Shown in pieces: positions 1 to 6,103 of a stretch of DNA of 6,157 bases; positions within the stretch are counted from its first letter, which is position 1; each line of letters starts with the position of its first letter. Source of the stretch: Clostridia bacterium. GTDB lineage: Bacteria > Bacillota > Clostridia > Oscillospirales > CAG-272. Below the pieces are notes generated by a model, which saw only the letters and a program-made list of their open reading frames with translations, was not told where the DNA came from and ran no database searches. The position numbers were made by a program, and so were the translations under genes. The stretch spans positions 1 to 6,157 of the forward strand of contig JAGBWH010000179.1 of the NCBI GenBank assembly GCA_017629925.1. The letters are read 5' to 3'.

Positions 1-294
1 GAGCAGGGCATGAGACCTGTCAAAAATTGGAGAGAGGTGCTTGCCACCTTTGAGACGGTGAAGCCCCATTTTGCATCTGTACTCAGACAAGTCAGGGCGG
101 CACTTACTGCCGAAGGCAAACTTTGCCTCACCATCAAACGTGATGTCATGGGCGACATGATGCTACGCGATGAAGCCACCATGAAACTATTACTATCCCT
201 TACGTCAGAGGGTGATCCCACCTGCAATCCCACACTCGGTTACGCCGTCATTGACATGGCGCCCCAAGGGGATAGCGATCCATTTAGTTTTTAA
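1..294 (+). CDS. dnaX: DNA polymerase III subunit gamma/tau, C-terminal end (partial)
   Basis: The reading frame is open from the first base of the window (Glu-Gln-Gly precede the first Met at position 10), so this is the 3' end of a longer gene, with 97 codons visible. The visible part has the look of a gamma/tau C-terminal region: a Trp-containing start (NWREVLATFETVKPH), a helix resembling 'ASVLRQVRAAL', then a short 'GKLCLTIKRD' strand and a charged helix. No ATPase (AAA+) motifs are in view because they lie upstream of the window. The identification rests mainly on context: dnaX directly upstream of ybaB and recR is one of the most conserved bacterial gene orders. DnaX is the clamp-loader subunit of the replicative polymerase. 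Sequence similarity in this C-terminal region is weak across families, so the name is an inference from position plus a modest match. It ends 21 bases before ybaB. Confidence 0.8.
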   Translation, partial: EQGMRPVKNWREVLATFETVKPHFASVLRQVRAALTAEGKLCLTIKRDVMGDMMLRDEATMKLLLSLTSEGDPTCNPTLGYAVIDMAPQGDSDPFSF

Positions 295-315
295 TTGAAT
301 TTTGGAGGATAGAAT

Positions 316-678
316 ATGAAAGTCAGAATTCCCGACAATGGCATGGGCAATATGCAAAGTATGCTCAAACAAGCCCAACAAATGCAAGCCGATATGGAGG
401 CAAAACGCGCCGAACTTGATGCGGCAGAATATGAAATTAGTGCGGGCGGTGGTGTTGTTCATGTGAAAATCAATGGCAAACGCCAAATCCTTGCCCTTGA
501 GATTGAGCCTGAGTTGGTAGATCCCGATGATGTGGAAACTTTGCAAGACATCGTCATGGCGGCCATCAACGAAGCCATTCGTAAAGTAGATGAAACAGAA
601 GCCCAAGAAATGGCGAAAATCACAGGTCCTATGAGTGCGATGGGTGGTTTTGGCGGCGGTTTGCCGGGGCTGTTTTAA
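316..678 (+). CDS. ybaB: YbaB/EbfC family nucleoid-associated protein
   Basis: A 120-residue protein, close to the usual family length of about 100-115. It shows the family pattern: a helical N-terminus with GNMQSMLKQAQQMQADM (residues 11-27), a central sheet with the Gly-rich turn SAGGGVVHVKINGKRQ, the strand 'ALEIEPELVDPDD', a long helix 'LQDIVMAAINEAIRKVDE', and a Gly/Met-rich flexible tail ending MGGFGGGLPGLF. Family members are small dimers that bind DNA and coat the nucleoid; a role with RecR in repair has been proposed. The start is fixed by a GGAGG at 304-308, seven bases before the ATG. The later in-frame ATG at 343 has no such site. The first eight residues (MKVRIPDN) are a short addition compared with many homologues. 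The stop codon overlaps the recR start by one base (TAATG), which suggests translational coupling. Confidence 0.95.
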   Translation: MKVRIPDNGMGNMQSMLKQAQQMQADMEAKRAELDAAEYEISAGGGVVHVKINGKRQILALEIEPELVDPDDVETLQDIVMAAINEAIRKVDETEAQEMAKITGPMSAMGGFGGGLPGLF

Positions 679-1280
679 TGGCAGATTACGTATTACCGCT
701 TCAAAGACTAATTGAGCAATTCCGTAAATTGCCTGGGGTGGGGAGCAAATCCGCCGTCCGCATGGCATTTTCCGTGCTCAATTTGCCCAAAGAAGAAATA
801 GAAGCCTTCTCAGATGCCTTGCTGGCGGTACGAGACGGTATCCATTTTTGCAAAATCTGCTGCAATTTCACAGAGGGCGATATCTGCGAAATTTGTAGTG
901 ATGAAAACCGCCACCGCAACTTGGTGTGTGTGGTGGAAAATCCCCGTGATGTGATGGCAGTCGAGCGTGTTCGTGCTTATCGTGGGCTGTACCATGTGCT
1001 GGGGGGCGTTCTTTCTCCCATGAATGGCATTGGCCCTGAGCAACTTCATATTCACGAACTACTCACACGTATCGGGGAAGGCGAAATTGAAGAAGTCATC
1101 GTTGCCACCAACCCCAGCGTTGAGGGAGAAGCCACCGCCATGTATTTGGCTCGGTTGCTTAGCCCCATGGGTGTGAAGGTTAGCCGTCTTGCTTATGGTA
1201 TTCCCGTGGGCGGTGAATTGGAATATGCCGATGAAATCACTTTGCGCCATGCAATTGAAGGCAGAAATACATTGTCCTAA
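678..1280 (+). CDS. recR: Recombination protein RecR
   Basis: A full-length 200-residue RecR, the usual size. Domains in order: a helix-hairpin-helix at about 10-30 (KLPGVGSKSAVR), a four-cysteine zinc finger with C58, C61, C70 and C73 (CKICCNFTEGDICEIC), a Toprim domain at about 80-175 starting VCVVENPRDVMAVER with the conserved Glu87 and the later ATNPSVEGEAT segment (143-153), and the C-terminal YGIPVGGELEYADEITL (173-189). RecR works with RecF and RecO (or RecO alone) to load RecA onto single-stranded DNA at gaps and to displace SSB. It forms a ring-shaped clamp on DNA. The ATG shares its A with the ybaB stop. There is no good ribosome site upstream, only a GGGG at 666-669, so expression probably depends on ribosomes finishing ybaB. 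All key residues are present and it appears intact. Confidence 0.98.
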   Translation: MADYVLPLQRLIEQFRKLPGVGSKSAVRMAFSVLNLPKEEIEAFSDALLAVRDGIHFCKICCNFTEGDICEICSDENRHRNLVCVVENPRDVMAVERVRAYRGLYHVLGGVLSPMNGIGPEQLHIHELLTRIGEGEIEEVIVATNPSVEGEATAMYLARLLSPMGVKVSRLAYGIPVGGELEYADEITLRHAIEGRNTLS

Positions 1281-1304
1281 TCTTTTGACAGAAAGCAAGG
1301 AAGT

Positions 1305-2261
1305 ATGAAAAAAACAATCCTATATCGCTCGCTTGCCCTTCTTTTGCTCTTCACCTTTTTGCTGGGTGGGCTACTCGGATGTGGCAAAGATCATACCACC
1401 ACTGCAAGCACCACGACAAAAGCCGTACCATTAGATGAGTTTCTATATGTTCGCATTTTGGACGTTGGTCAAGCGGATGGTATTTTGCTATCGTATAAAG
1501 ATCAATTCATGCTCATAGATGCCGGCAACTACTCCTCTGGTGACAGAGCACAGTATATGGCTTTGCTCCGCCGATACAATGTGGATAAAATTGATTGGCT
1601 TATCTTAACACACCCTCATGGCGACCATATCGGTGCCGCCGTTGATGTGCTGAATACTTATCAAGTTAAGAATGTCATGTTGCCCGATGCGAGTTATAGT
1701 AGTTACGCTTATCGCAATACATTACAGGCAATTTTGAATTCTGATGCCGATGTGCATTTGGTGGAAACTGATGCCAGCCAAGAGGTGAATACGGGTGGAG
1801 AGGGCGCTTCTCTTTATCGTGCAGGTGATGAGTTTAGCTGGGAAGCCGTGCATTTTCGCATTTTAGCCCCCATTTCACCGGATGACAATGTCAATAATGC
1901 CAGCATTGTCCTGCGCGCCACGTATGGCGGTGTACGGTTCCTGTTTACAGGAGATATGGAAAGTATGATGGAACGTCAGCTTCTCACACGTTTTTCAAAA
2001 GAAGAATTGCGCGCAGATGTCTTAAAGGTGGGCCATCACGGGTCTTACACCTCCACAAACCAATCCTTTCTTAGTGCCGTCTCGCCTCGCTACGCTGCGA
2101 TTAGTTGCGGCAAAGATAATGAGTATGGGCATCCCCACGGGGTGATTTTGAATCGACTGTCGTATATTGGTGTACAGGTCAACAGAACAGACCTTGAAGG
2201 CACGATTACCTACGTCACCGACGGTGCGAATATCGTGGTGAACACAAACAAAAATGGATAA
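1305..2261 (+). CDS. Secreted lipoprotein with a ComEC/Rec2-type metallo-beta-lactamase domain
   Basis: A 318-residue protein. Residues 1-26 are a lipoprotein signal: a basic MKK start, a Leu/Phe-rich core, and a lipobox LLGC with Cys26 as the predicted lipidated residue. A short Thr/Ser-rich linker follows (31-40). The rest is a single metallo-beta-lactamase fold like the C-terminal domain of ComEC/Rec2: LDVGQADGILL (52-62), LIDAGN (70-75), the metal motif HPHGDH (H103, H105, D107, H108), NNASIVLRA (197-205), LFTGD (213-217), VGHHGS (242-247) and GHPH (275-278). The metal ligands look intact, so a hydrolase, possibly a nuclease or phosphodiesterase, acting outside the membrane is likely; the substrate is unknown. 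There are no ComEC channel helices. The ATG follows an AAGGA at 1297-1301 with only three bases between, which is tight. It lies 24 bases after recR with no visible promoter, so it is probably co-transcribed. Confidence 0.9.
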   Translation: MKKTILYRSLALLLLFTFLLGGLLGCGKDHTTTASTTTKAVPLDEFLYVRILDVGQADGILLSYKDQFMLIDAGNYSSGDRAQYMALLRRYNVDKIDWLILTHPHGDHIGAAVDVLNTYQVKNVMLPDASYSSYAYRNTLQAILNSDADVHLVETDASQEVNTGGEGASLYRAGDEFSWEAVHFRILAPISPDDNVNNASIVLRATYGGVRFLFTGDMESMMERQLLTRFSKEELRADVLKVGHHGSYTSTNQSFLSAVSPRYAAISCGKDNEYGHPHGVILNRLSYIGVQVNRTDLEGTITYVTDGANIVVNTNKNG

Positions 2262-2290
2262 GCCCCAACTCTGATACATAAAAGCAAAAG

Positions 2291-2332
2291 AGAGAGTCAA
2301 TCGGTTATATACCGAAATGCTCTCCCTTTTTT
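2291..2332 (+). terminator. Rho-independent terminator ending the dnaX-ybaB-recR-lipoprotein operon
   Basis: Outer stem GAGAG (2292-2296) pairs with CTCTC (2320-2324), extended by a T-G wobble. After a three-by-three internal loop, TCGGT (2301-2305) pairs with ACCGA (2311-2315) around a TATAT loop. CC and six T follow (2327-2332). The stem is interrupted, so strength is moderate, but its place 30 bases after the lipoprotein stop fits. Confidence 0.7.
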
Positions 2333-2354
2333 CTGTTAGGCAATATATTGGCTT

Positions 2355-2390
2355 AAAAAAAGCAATATGCCCTCGCGGTGCGAGGGCATA
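2355..2390 (-). terminator. Strong rho-independent terminator of the kinase gene
   Basis: A perfect inverted repeat, ATGCCCTCGC (2367-2376) against GCGAGGGCAT (2380-2389), with a three-base loop and one more T-A pair outside (2366/2390). On the minus strand it is followed by TTGC and then seven T (2361-2355). On the plus strand no T-run follows, so it serves the minus-strand gene that stops at 2403. It faces the plus-strand terminator about 30 bases away, as expected between convergent genes. Confidence 0.9.
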
Positions 2391-2402
2391 AAAGGATGAA
2401 TT

Positions 2403-4061
2403 TTAGGTCTCAAAACAACTTCCGCCGATAAATTCACGAATAAGAGAATTGCAGGGGATGATGCTCTCGTCTTCGATGGGCAGGAAGTATTTGAGGTATT
2501 TGATAAGGCGGTTTGCCACCAAGAAACGCGGGTCGTCGTATGCGATTTCGCGCAGGGCAGGGAGGGCTTTCGTGCGGAGCACGCAAAGCTCATATTCGAG
2601 CGCAGAATTAAAGACGAAGTCTGCGCCCTCTTGGTTGGGGTATATCCACTTGAATTCGCCACTTCTGACCGATTGCCACATATCAATGGTCTGTGCGGCA
2701 GGGCAATTACGAGAGCGCATATCTCTCACGATCCTGCGGAGCAGACGTAGGTCGGTGGTGTTGAGGGGGGAGTGGTTGTCGAGGTTCATTTGGAGTTGAG
2801 GGGCATTATAGATTTTGAATTTTTGGTGCTTGGGGATGGAAGATGTGAGTTTTTCATTCAAAGCATGAATGCCCTCGATGATGATGGGGCTGTTTTGTTC
2901 TACACGGATGGTTTTGCCCACTTCGCGCTTGCCCGTTTTGAAATTAAAGCGTGGAAGTGTCACTTCTTCGCCACAAATCAAATCAAACAAGTCATGATTA
3001 AACAAGGCAATATCCAGACAGTTGATGTGCTCTAAATCAAGTTCTGCCAAAGGTTTTCCCTGAATTCTTGCGATTTCTGTCTTTTCCATATAGTAGTCAT
3101 CCATGGAAATGGTCACAGGATTGATACCGCGAGACAGCAATTCAATGCGCAGACGATTGCAAAAAGTAGTCTTGCCACTTGAACTTGGCCCGGCAATGCA
3201 AATCAGGCGAATATTTGAGATATCTGCCTCAATAACTGAACCAAGGTCAGATAGCATACGGTTGTGTTTGGCTTCGCACATTTGCACCATTTCAAGGAAT
3301 TTATTGTCTTCAACATTGCCGTTGACTTGGGTGACGGACTGCAAATTCGTCTTTTTAGCCCATAAGTAAGCCTTTTGCAAAGTTCTGCCATAGGTCGCCT
3401 CTTCCACAAATTCGGGAATGGTTGCGCCAAGTTCATAGCGAGGGTATTGAATAATCAAACCGGGGCTATATGGCTCAATTAGATACTCTTTAATGCATCC
3501 TGTGGAAGCTACCATGTAACTATGCATATAGTTATAATAATCTCCGCATTTGTAGAGATGGGCTGTACTTTCAGGACGATATTTGAGGATATCGGATTTG
3601 TCATCATAGCCCGCTTCGTGGTAAATTCTCTCGGCTTCGGGGATGCTTGTGGTAATGCGCTCTATGGGCAGGTTGGCTTCAATGGTGCGTCTCACTTCAT
3701 CTTTGATGGCATTCGCCGCACGAGACATATTAAAGCCGGGGGTGAGCACTTGGCAAAAAATAGAGCGAGACGCATGATAACTGAAACGAATTTCCAGTTT
3801 GGGGTAGAGTTTGTGAAACGCCATGGCGATGAGGTAACGCAAAGTGGTTTCGTAGGCCTTTCCGGCTTCAATATGCTCAAGCCCTAAAAGGGAAATGGCC
3901 ATGCCTTGATTATGGGGGGTGATTTTATAATTGAGTTCTTTGATTTGTGCGCCGATTTGACACACAATATATTGACATTTTTCTTCGGGAGCAAGCAAGT
4001 CAATGACTCTTGTGCCCACGGGGACAGTCATTTTTTTATCGCGAAAAATAATTTCTACCAT
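2403..4061 (-). CDS. Nucleoside (uridine-type) kinase with N-terminal TGS and ThrRS-like domains
   Basis: 552 residues from the chosen start. Domains in order: a TGS domain at about 2-60 (VEIIFRDKKMTVPVGTRVIDLL); a domain resembling the threonyl-tRNA synthetase N2/SAD region at about 68-205 (AMAFHKLYP, later LPIER, then a segment ending VASTG at 188); and a PRK/uridine-kinase P-loop domain from about 284, with Walker A GPSSSGKTT (291-299, Lys297), SMDDYY (319-324) and IIIEGIHALNE (393-403). The PRK part predicts ATP-dependent phosphorylation of a nucleoside such as uridine; the true substrate is unproven. The ThrRS-like part lacks the canonical editing residues (see findings). The architecture is known in Clostridia and relatives. 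An ATG 13 codons upstream (4100) is possible, but it sits only about ten bases after the predicted transcription start with no spaced ribosome site. The ATG at 4061 has AAAGGT at 4074-4069 and begins right at the TGS domain. Confidence 0.92.
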   Translation of the reverse strand: MVEIIFRDKKMTVPVGTRVIDLLAPEEKCQYIVCQIGAQIKELNYKITPHNQGMAISLLGLEHIEAGKAYETTLRYLIAMAFHKLYPKLEIRFSYHASRSIFCQVLTPGFNMSRAANAIKDEVRRTIEANLPIERITTSIPEAERIYHEAGYDDKSDILKYRPESTAHLYKCGDYYNYMHSYMVASTGCIKEYLIEPYSPGLIIQYPRYELGATIPEFVEEATYGRTLQKAYLWAKKTNLQSVTQVNGNVEDNKFLEMVQMCEAKHNRMLSDLGSVIEADISNIRLICIAGPSSSGKTTFCNRLRIELLSRGINPVTISMDDYYMEKTEIARIQGKPLAELDLEHINCLDIALFNHDLFDLICGEEVTLPRFNFKTGKREVGKTIRVEQNSPIIIEGIHALNEKLTSSIPKHQKFKIYNAPQLQMNLDNHSPLNTTDLRLLRRIVRDMRSRNCPAAQTIDMWQSVRSGEFKWIYPNQEGADFVFNSALEYELCVLRTKALPALREIAYDDPRFLVANRLIKYLKYFLPIEDESIIPCNSLIREFIGGSCFET

Positions 4062-4068
4062 TTCTTTG

Positions 4069-4074
4069 ACCTTT
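4069..4074 (-). promoter_or_regulatory. Ribosome binding site that decides the kinase start
   Basis: Read on the minus strand this is AAAGGT, seven bases before the ATG at 4061-4059. The upstream candidate ATG at 4100-4098 has only TTGGA directly abutting it, too close to act as a Shine-Dalgarno site. This supports a 552-residue rather than a 565-residue product. Confidence 0.7.
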
Positions 4075-4116
4075 CTTGGTTTCTTTTGTGGATGTTTCAT
4101 TCCAATTTACTAAATT

Positions 4117-4145
4117 ATTATAGCATATTCTTGTCTTTATTACAA
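4117..4145 (-). promoter_or_regulatory. Sigma-A type promoter of the kinase gene
   Basis: On the minus strand, a -35 TTGTAA (4145-4140), a spacer of exactly 17 bases, and a -10 TATAAT (4122-4117) preceded by TGC, giving an extended -10. The expected transcription start is near 4110, leaving a leader of about 50 bases before the ATG at 4061. It lies divergently from the membrane protein promoter, about 140 bases away. I see no operator or riboswitch fold between the two. Confidence 0.8.
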
Positions 4146-4281
4146 GTATGCCCAAAATAATTCTATCACACTCTATTATTTTTGTGGTAAATGTACATAT
4201 ACCTTTTCATAAAACTGTTCAAACCACATAGAAAAAGAGGCGAAATCTCACGCTTTCCCCCACGCCATTTTTCTGTTTTCG

Positions 4282-4310
4282 TTGACAGGAAAAGAGGGAA
4301 GTGCTATAAT
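4282..4310 (+). promoter_or_regulatory. Perfect consensus sigma-A promoter of the membrane protein gene
   Basis: TTGACA (4282-4287), a 17-base spacer and TATAAT (4305-4310), with TGC just before the -10 (extended -10). Both hexamers match the consensus fully. Transcription should begin near 4317. This lies inside the longest open frame (which opens at 4191), so it shows that the first 53 codons of that frame are not translated from this promoter. The next in-frame ATG is at 4350. Confidence 0.9.
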
Positions 4311-4349
4311 ACATCTATCACTTACCATAGAAAGGTTCTTTTTCAGAAG

Positions 4350-5033
4350 ATGAGAGGCAAATGTTCTTTTGCTTTGAAACTCTTGACTTTCGTCGGGGCG
4401 ATTTCAGGCGTTATTTTGAGTATGCTCCGCTATGATCTGGATGGGTATTCCCACCCTACAAAGCGGTTATTCTATTTTACTGGTTTATCGAATATTTGGA
4501 TAGGCCTTATGATGCTATTTTTGCTTTTATTGCCTTATATGGGGGCATGGGGGAAAAGCGAAAAGGTAAAGCAGACGAGCTATGTGATAAAATTCGTGCT
4601 CACCGTCTCAATCACCCTCACCGCCTTGATTTTTTGCACAGTGCTCGCGCCCGGTTCGGCTGAAAATGATTATCATGCGTGGACCTTATCCAGCCTGCTC
4701 ACTCATGTTTTTGTGCCACTGCTCGCGATTTTTGATTTCTTTGTGGATGAATACAAAACTGCGATAGCCACAAAACATGTCTACTATACCGTCATCCCCC
4801 CACTCCTCTACTTTATCTTTGCCACCATCCTCATTTTGTCGGGATTTGATTTTGGCAGGGGAGATCCATATCCCTATTTCTTTCTTCATTTTGACTCTCC
4901 TGCGGGCATATTCGGCTTCTCTCGTCAAATGCCCTACCTCATTGGGACATTCTATTGGATAATCATCATGCTGGGGCTGATTTTAGGCATTGGTTTTCTG
5001 TATCGAAAGTTATATCACTTAAAAAAAGAATAA
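4350..5033 (+). CDS. Six-helix integral membrane protein, Pr6Pr-like family
   Basis: A 227-residue hydrophobic protein from the ATG at 4350. About six membrane segments can be drawn at 7-26, 43-66, 78-100, 112-132, 146-165 and 196-218. Motifs that recall the Pr6Pr/FAR-17a-AIG1-like group are FYFTGLSNIW (41-50, the family's 'FT-SN' signature), the HVFVPLLAIFDFF stretch (119-131), and YPYFFLHFDSPAG (174-186). Family members are membrane proteins of unknown function in bacteria; no catalytic role can be claimed. The frame is open back to 4191, but the promoter lies within that extension, and no alternative start codon occurs between the expected transcript start and 4350. The ribosome site is poor: AAAGG at 4331-4335 is 14 bases from the ATG. 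The C-terminus is basic (YRKLYHLKKE), suggesting a cytoplasmic end. It stands alone, divergent from the kinase and 160 bases before the aldolase gene. Confidence 0.85.
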   Translation: MRGKCSFALKLLTFVGAISGVILSMLRYDLDGYSHPTKRLFYFTGLSNIWIGLMMLFLLLLPYMGAWGKSEKVKQTSYVIKFVLTVSITLTALIFCTVLAPGSAENDYHAWTLSSLLTHVFVPLLAIFDFFVDEYKTAIATKHVYYTVIPPLLYFIFATILILSGFDFGRGDPYPYFFLHFDSPAGIFGFSRQMPYLIGTFYWIIIMLGLILGIGFLYRKLYHLKKE

Positions 5034-5090
5034 AAATTCCATTTTATGTGCTTTTTTTGAAAATGATTCACATATAAAAGACGAAAAAAA

Positions 5091-5106
5091 TCACCTTTTT
5101 TGGTGA
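5091..5106. other. Small hairpin with terminator form on the minus strand
   Basis: TCACC (5091-5095) and GGTGA (5102-5106) form a five-base stem with a six-T loop. Seven A precede it (5084-5090), so read on the minus strand it is a stem followed at once by seven T, the standard terminator form. On the plus strand only GAGATTTT follows, which is weak. It is the only candidate terminator between the membrane protein and the aldolase gene, so its orientation is unexpected; it may act in both directions or be chance in AT-rich sequence. Confidence 0.4.
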
Positions 5107-5125
5107 GAGATTTTGACTAAAACTA

Positions 5126-5154
5126 TTGATTTTAGCGTAAATATAGTGTAAAAT
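5126..5154 (+). promoter_or_regulatory. Probable promoter of the aldolase gene
   Basis: TTGATT (5126-5131), a 17-base spacer and TAAAAT (5149-5154), each one or two bases from consensus. The start of transcription would be near 5161, giving a leader of about 33 bases. A TTGACT at 5113-5118 is a second possible -35, but pairs only with TAAATA at 19-base spacing. The surrounding sequence is strongly AT-rich, as is common ahead of highly expressed genes. Confidence 0.65.
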
Positions 5155-5193
5155 GTTTGATGTAATCTATAAATATCTTAAAGGAGCAATTTC

Positions 5194-6057
5194 ATGTTAG
5201 TTAATGCAAAAGAAATGCTTGAAAAAGCAAGAGCTGGTCACTATGCTGTTGGCCAATTTAATATCAACAATCTGGAATGGACCAAAGCCATTCTCGCCAC
5301 CGCCGAGGAACTCAAATCACCTGTGATTTTGGGTGTATCTGCTGGGGCAGGGAAATATATGTGTGGTTTTAATACCGTTGTAGCAATGGTGAATGCCATG
5401 ATGGAAACTATGAAAATCACCGTTCCTGTGGCTCTCCACCTTGACCACGGCACCTACGAACAATGCTATTCATGCATCGAAGCAGGCTTCTCTTCCGTTA
5501 TGTTTGACGGTTCTCACTACCCCATCGAAGAAAACGTGGCAAAAACAACCGAGTTGGTGCAAGTTTGCGCCCAAAAAGGCTTGTCTCTGGAAGCAGAAGT
5601 AGGGGCTATCGGTGGTGAAGAAGACGGCGTTGTCGGTAATGGCGAATGCGCTGATCCCGCTGAATGTAAAATGATTGCTGACTTGGGTGTTACCATGTTG
5701 GCAGCAGGCATTGGTAATATTCACGGCAAATATCCTGAAAACTGGAAAGGCCTTTCCTTTGAAACCCTTGAGGCGGTCAATGAACAAGTGGGTGAGATGC
5801 CCCTCGTTCTCCACGGTGGTACAGGCATCCCCGCAGATATGATTCGCCGCGCGATTGAGCTTGGCGTTGCCAAAATCAATGTGAACACCGAATGCCAACT
5901 CGCATTTGCCGCTGCTACACGCGCCTATGTAGAAGCAGGAAAAGACCTTGAAGGCAAGGGCTTTGACCCCCGTAAACTCCTCCTGCCCGGTACAGAAGCG
6001 ATTAAAGCAACTGTCAAAGAAAAAATGGAACTCTTTGGTTCGGTTGGCAAAGCGTAA
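5194..6057 (+). CDS. fba: Class II fructose-1,6-bisphosphate aldolase
   Basis: A 287-residue, full-length class II (zinc) aldolase. It cleaves fructose 1,6-bisphosphate to dihydroxyacetone phosphate and glyceraldehyde 3-phosphate in glycolysis, and the reverse in gluconeogenesis, in the cytoplasm. Visible signatures: VGQFNINNLEW (19-29), LHLDHG (81-86) with the catalytic acid Asp84 and zinc ligand His85, MFDGSHYP (103-110), the LEAEVGAIGG segment (132-141), IGNIHGKYP (173-181) with zinc ligand His177, LVLHGGTG (204-211) with ligand His207, and KINVNTE (227-233) for phosphate binding. The start is certain: AAAGGAG at 5180-5186 lies seven bases before the ATG. The gene has its own promoter and terminator, consistent with strong constitutive expression. 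Related tagatose-bisphosphate aldolases share this fold, so substrate preference is inferred, though the lone genomic setting without sugar-transport genes favours the glycolytic enzyme. Confidence 0.96.
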   Translation: MLVNAKEMLEKARAGHYAVGQFNINNLEWTKAILATAEELKSPVILGVSAGAGKYMCGFNTVVAMVNAMMETMKITVPVALHLDHGTYEQCYSCIEAGFSSVMFDGSHYPIEENVAKTTELVQVCAQKGLSLEAEVGAIGGEEDGVVGNGECADPAECKMIADLGVTMLAAGIGNIHGKYPENWKGLSFETLEAVNEQVGEMPLVLHGGTGIPADMIRRAIELGVAKINVNTECQLAFAAATRAYVEAGKDLEGKGFDPRKLLLPGTEAIKATVKEKMELFGSVGKA

Positions 6058-6068
6058 ACAAAACGAAA

Positions 6069-6103
6069 AGGGCTACTCCGCAGTTAGAGTGGCCCTGTTT
6101 TTC
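6069..6103 (+). terminator. Rho-independent terminator of the aldolase gene
   Basis: GGGCTACTC (6070-6078) pairs with GAGTGGCCC (6087-6095): nine pairs with one T-G wobble, plus an A-T pair outside (6069/6096), around an eight-base loop. TGTTTTTC follows. It starts 12 bases after the aldolase stop. Beyond it, 6104-6157 shows no feature I can support. Confidence 0.92.

Noticed and set aside
205..768. 187-codon minus-strand open frame
   Set aside because: Antisense to dnaX, ybaB and recR, all well supported; no family resemblance and no ribosome site fitting a gene.
2341..2350. Palindrome CAATATATTG, occurring again at 3965-3974
   Set aside because: Short, AT-rich, and the second copy lies in coding sequence; two copies are within what chance allows and neither sits at a promoter.
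3522..3887. 121-codon plus-strand open frame inside the kinase gene
   Set aside because: Shadow of the ThrRS-like part of the kinase on the opposite strand; composition mirrors the codon bias of the real gene.
4146..4281. TGTGGT/ACCACA inverted half-sites as an operator between the divergent promoters
   Set aside because: Only six bases each and far apart, with no further symmetry or overlap with either promoter.
4191..4349. N-terminal 53-codon extension of the membrane protein
   Set aside because: A perfect promoter lies within it, its residues are basic and without domain character, and the start at 4191 has no ribosome site.
5045..5074. TATGTG/CACATA inverted repeat as a terminator of the membrane protein gene
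   Set aside because: Six AT-rich pairs around an 18-base loop and no following T-run; too weak to call.
5470..5898. 142-codon minus-strand open frame inside the aldolase gene
   Set aside because: Antisense shadow of a strongly conserved enzyme, with no promoter or ribosome site.
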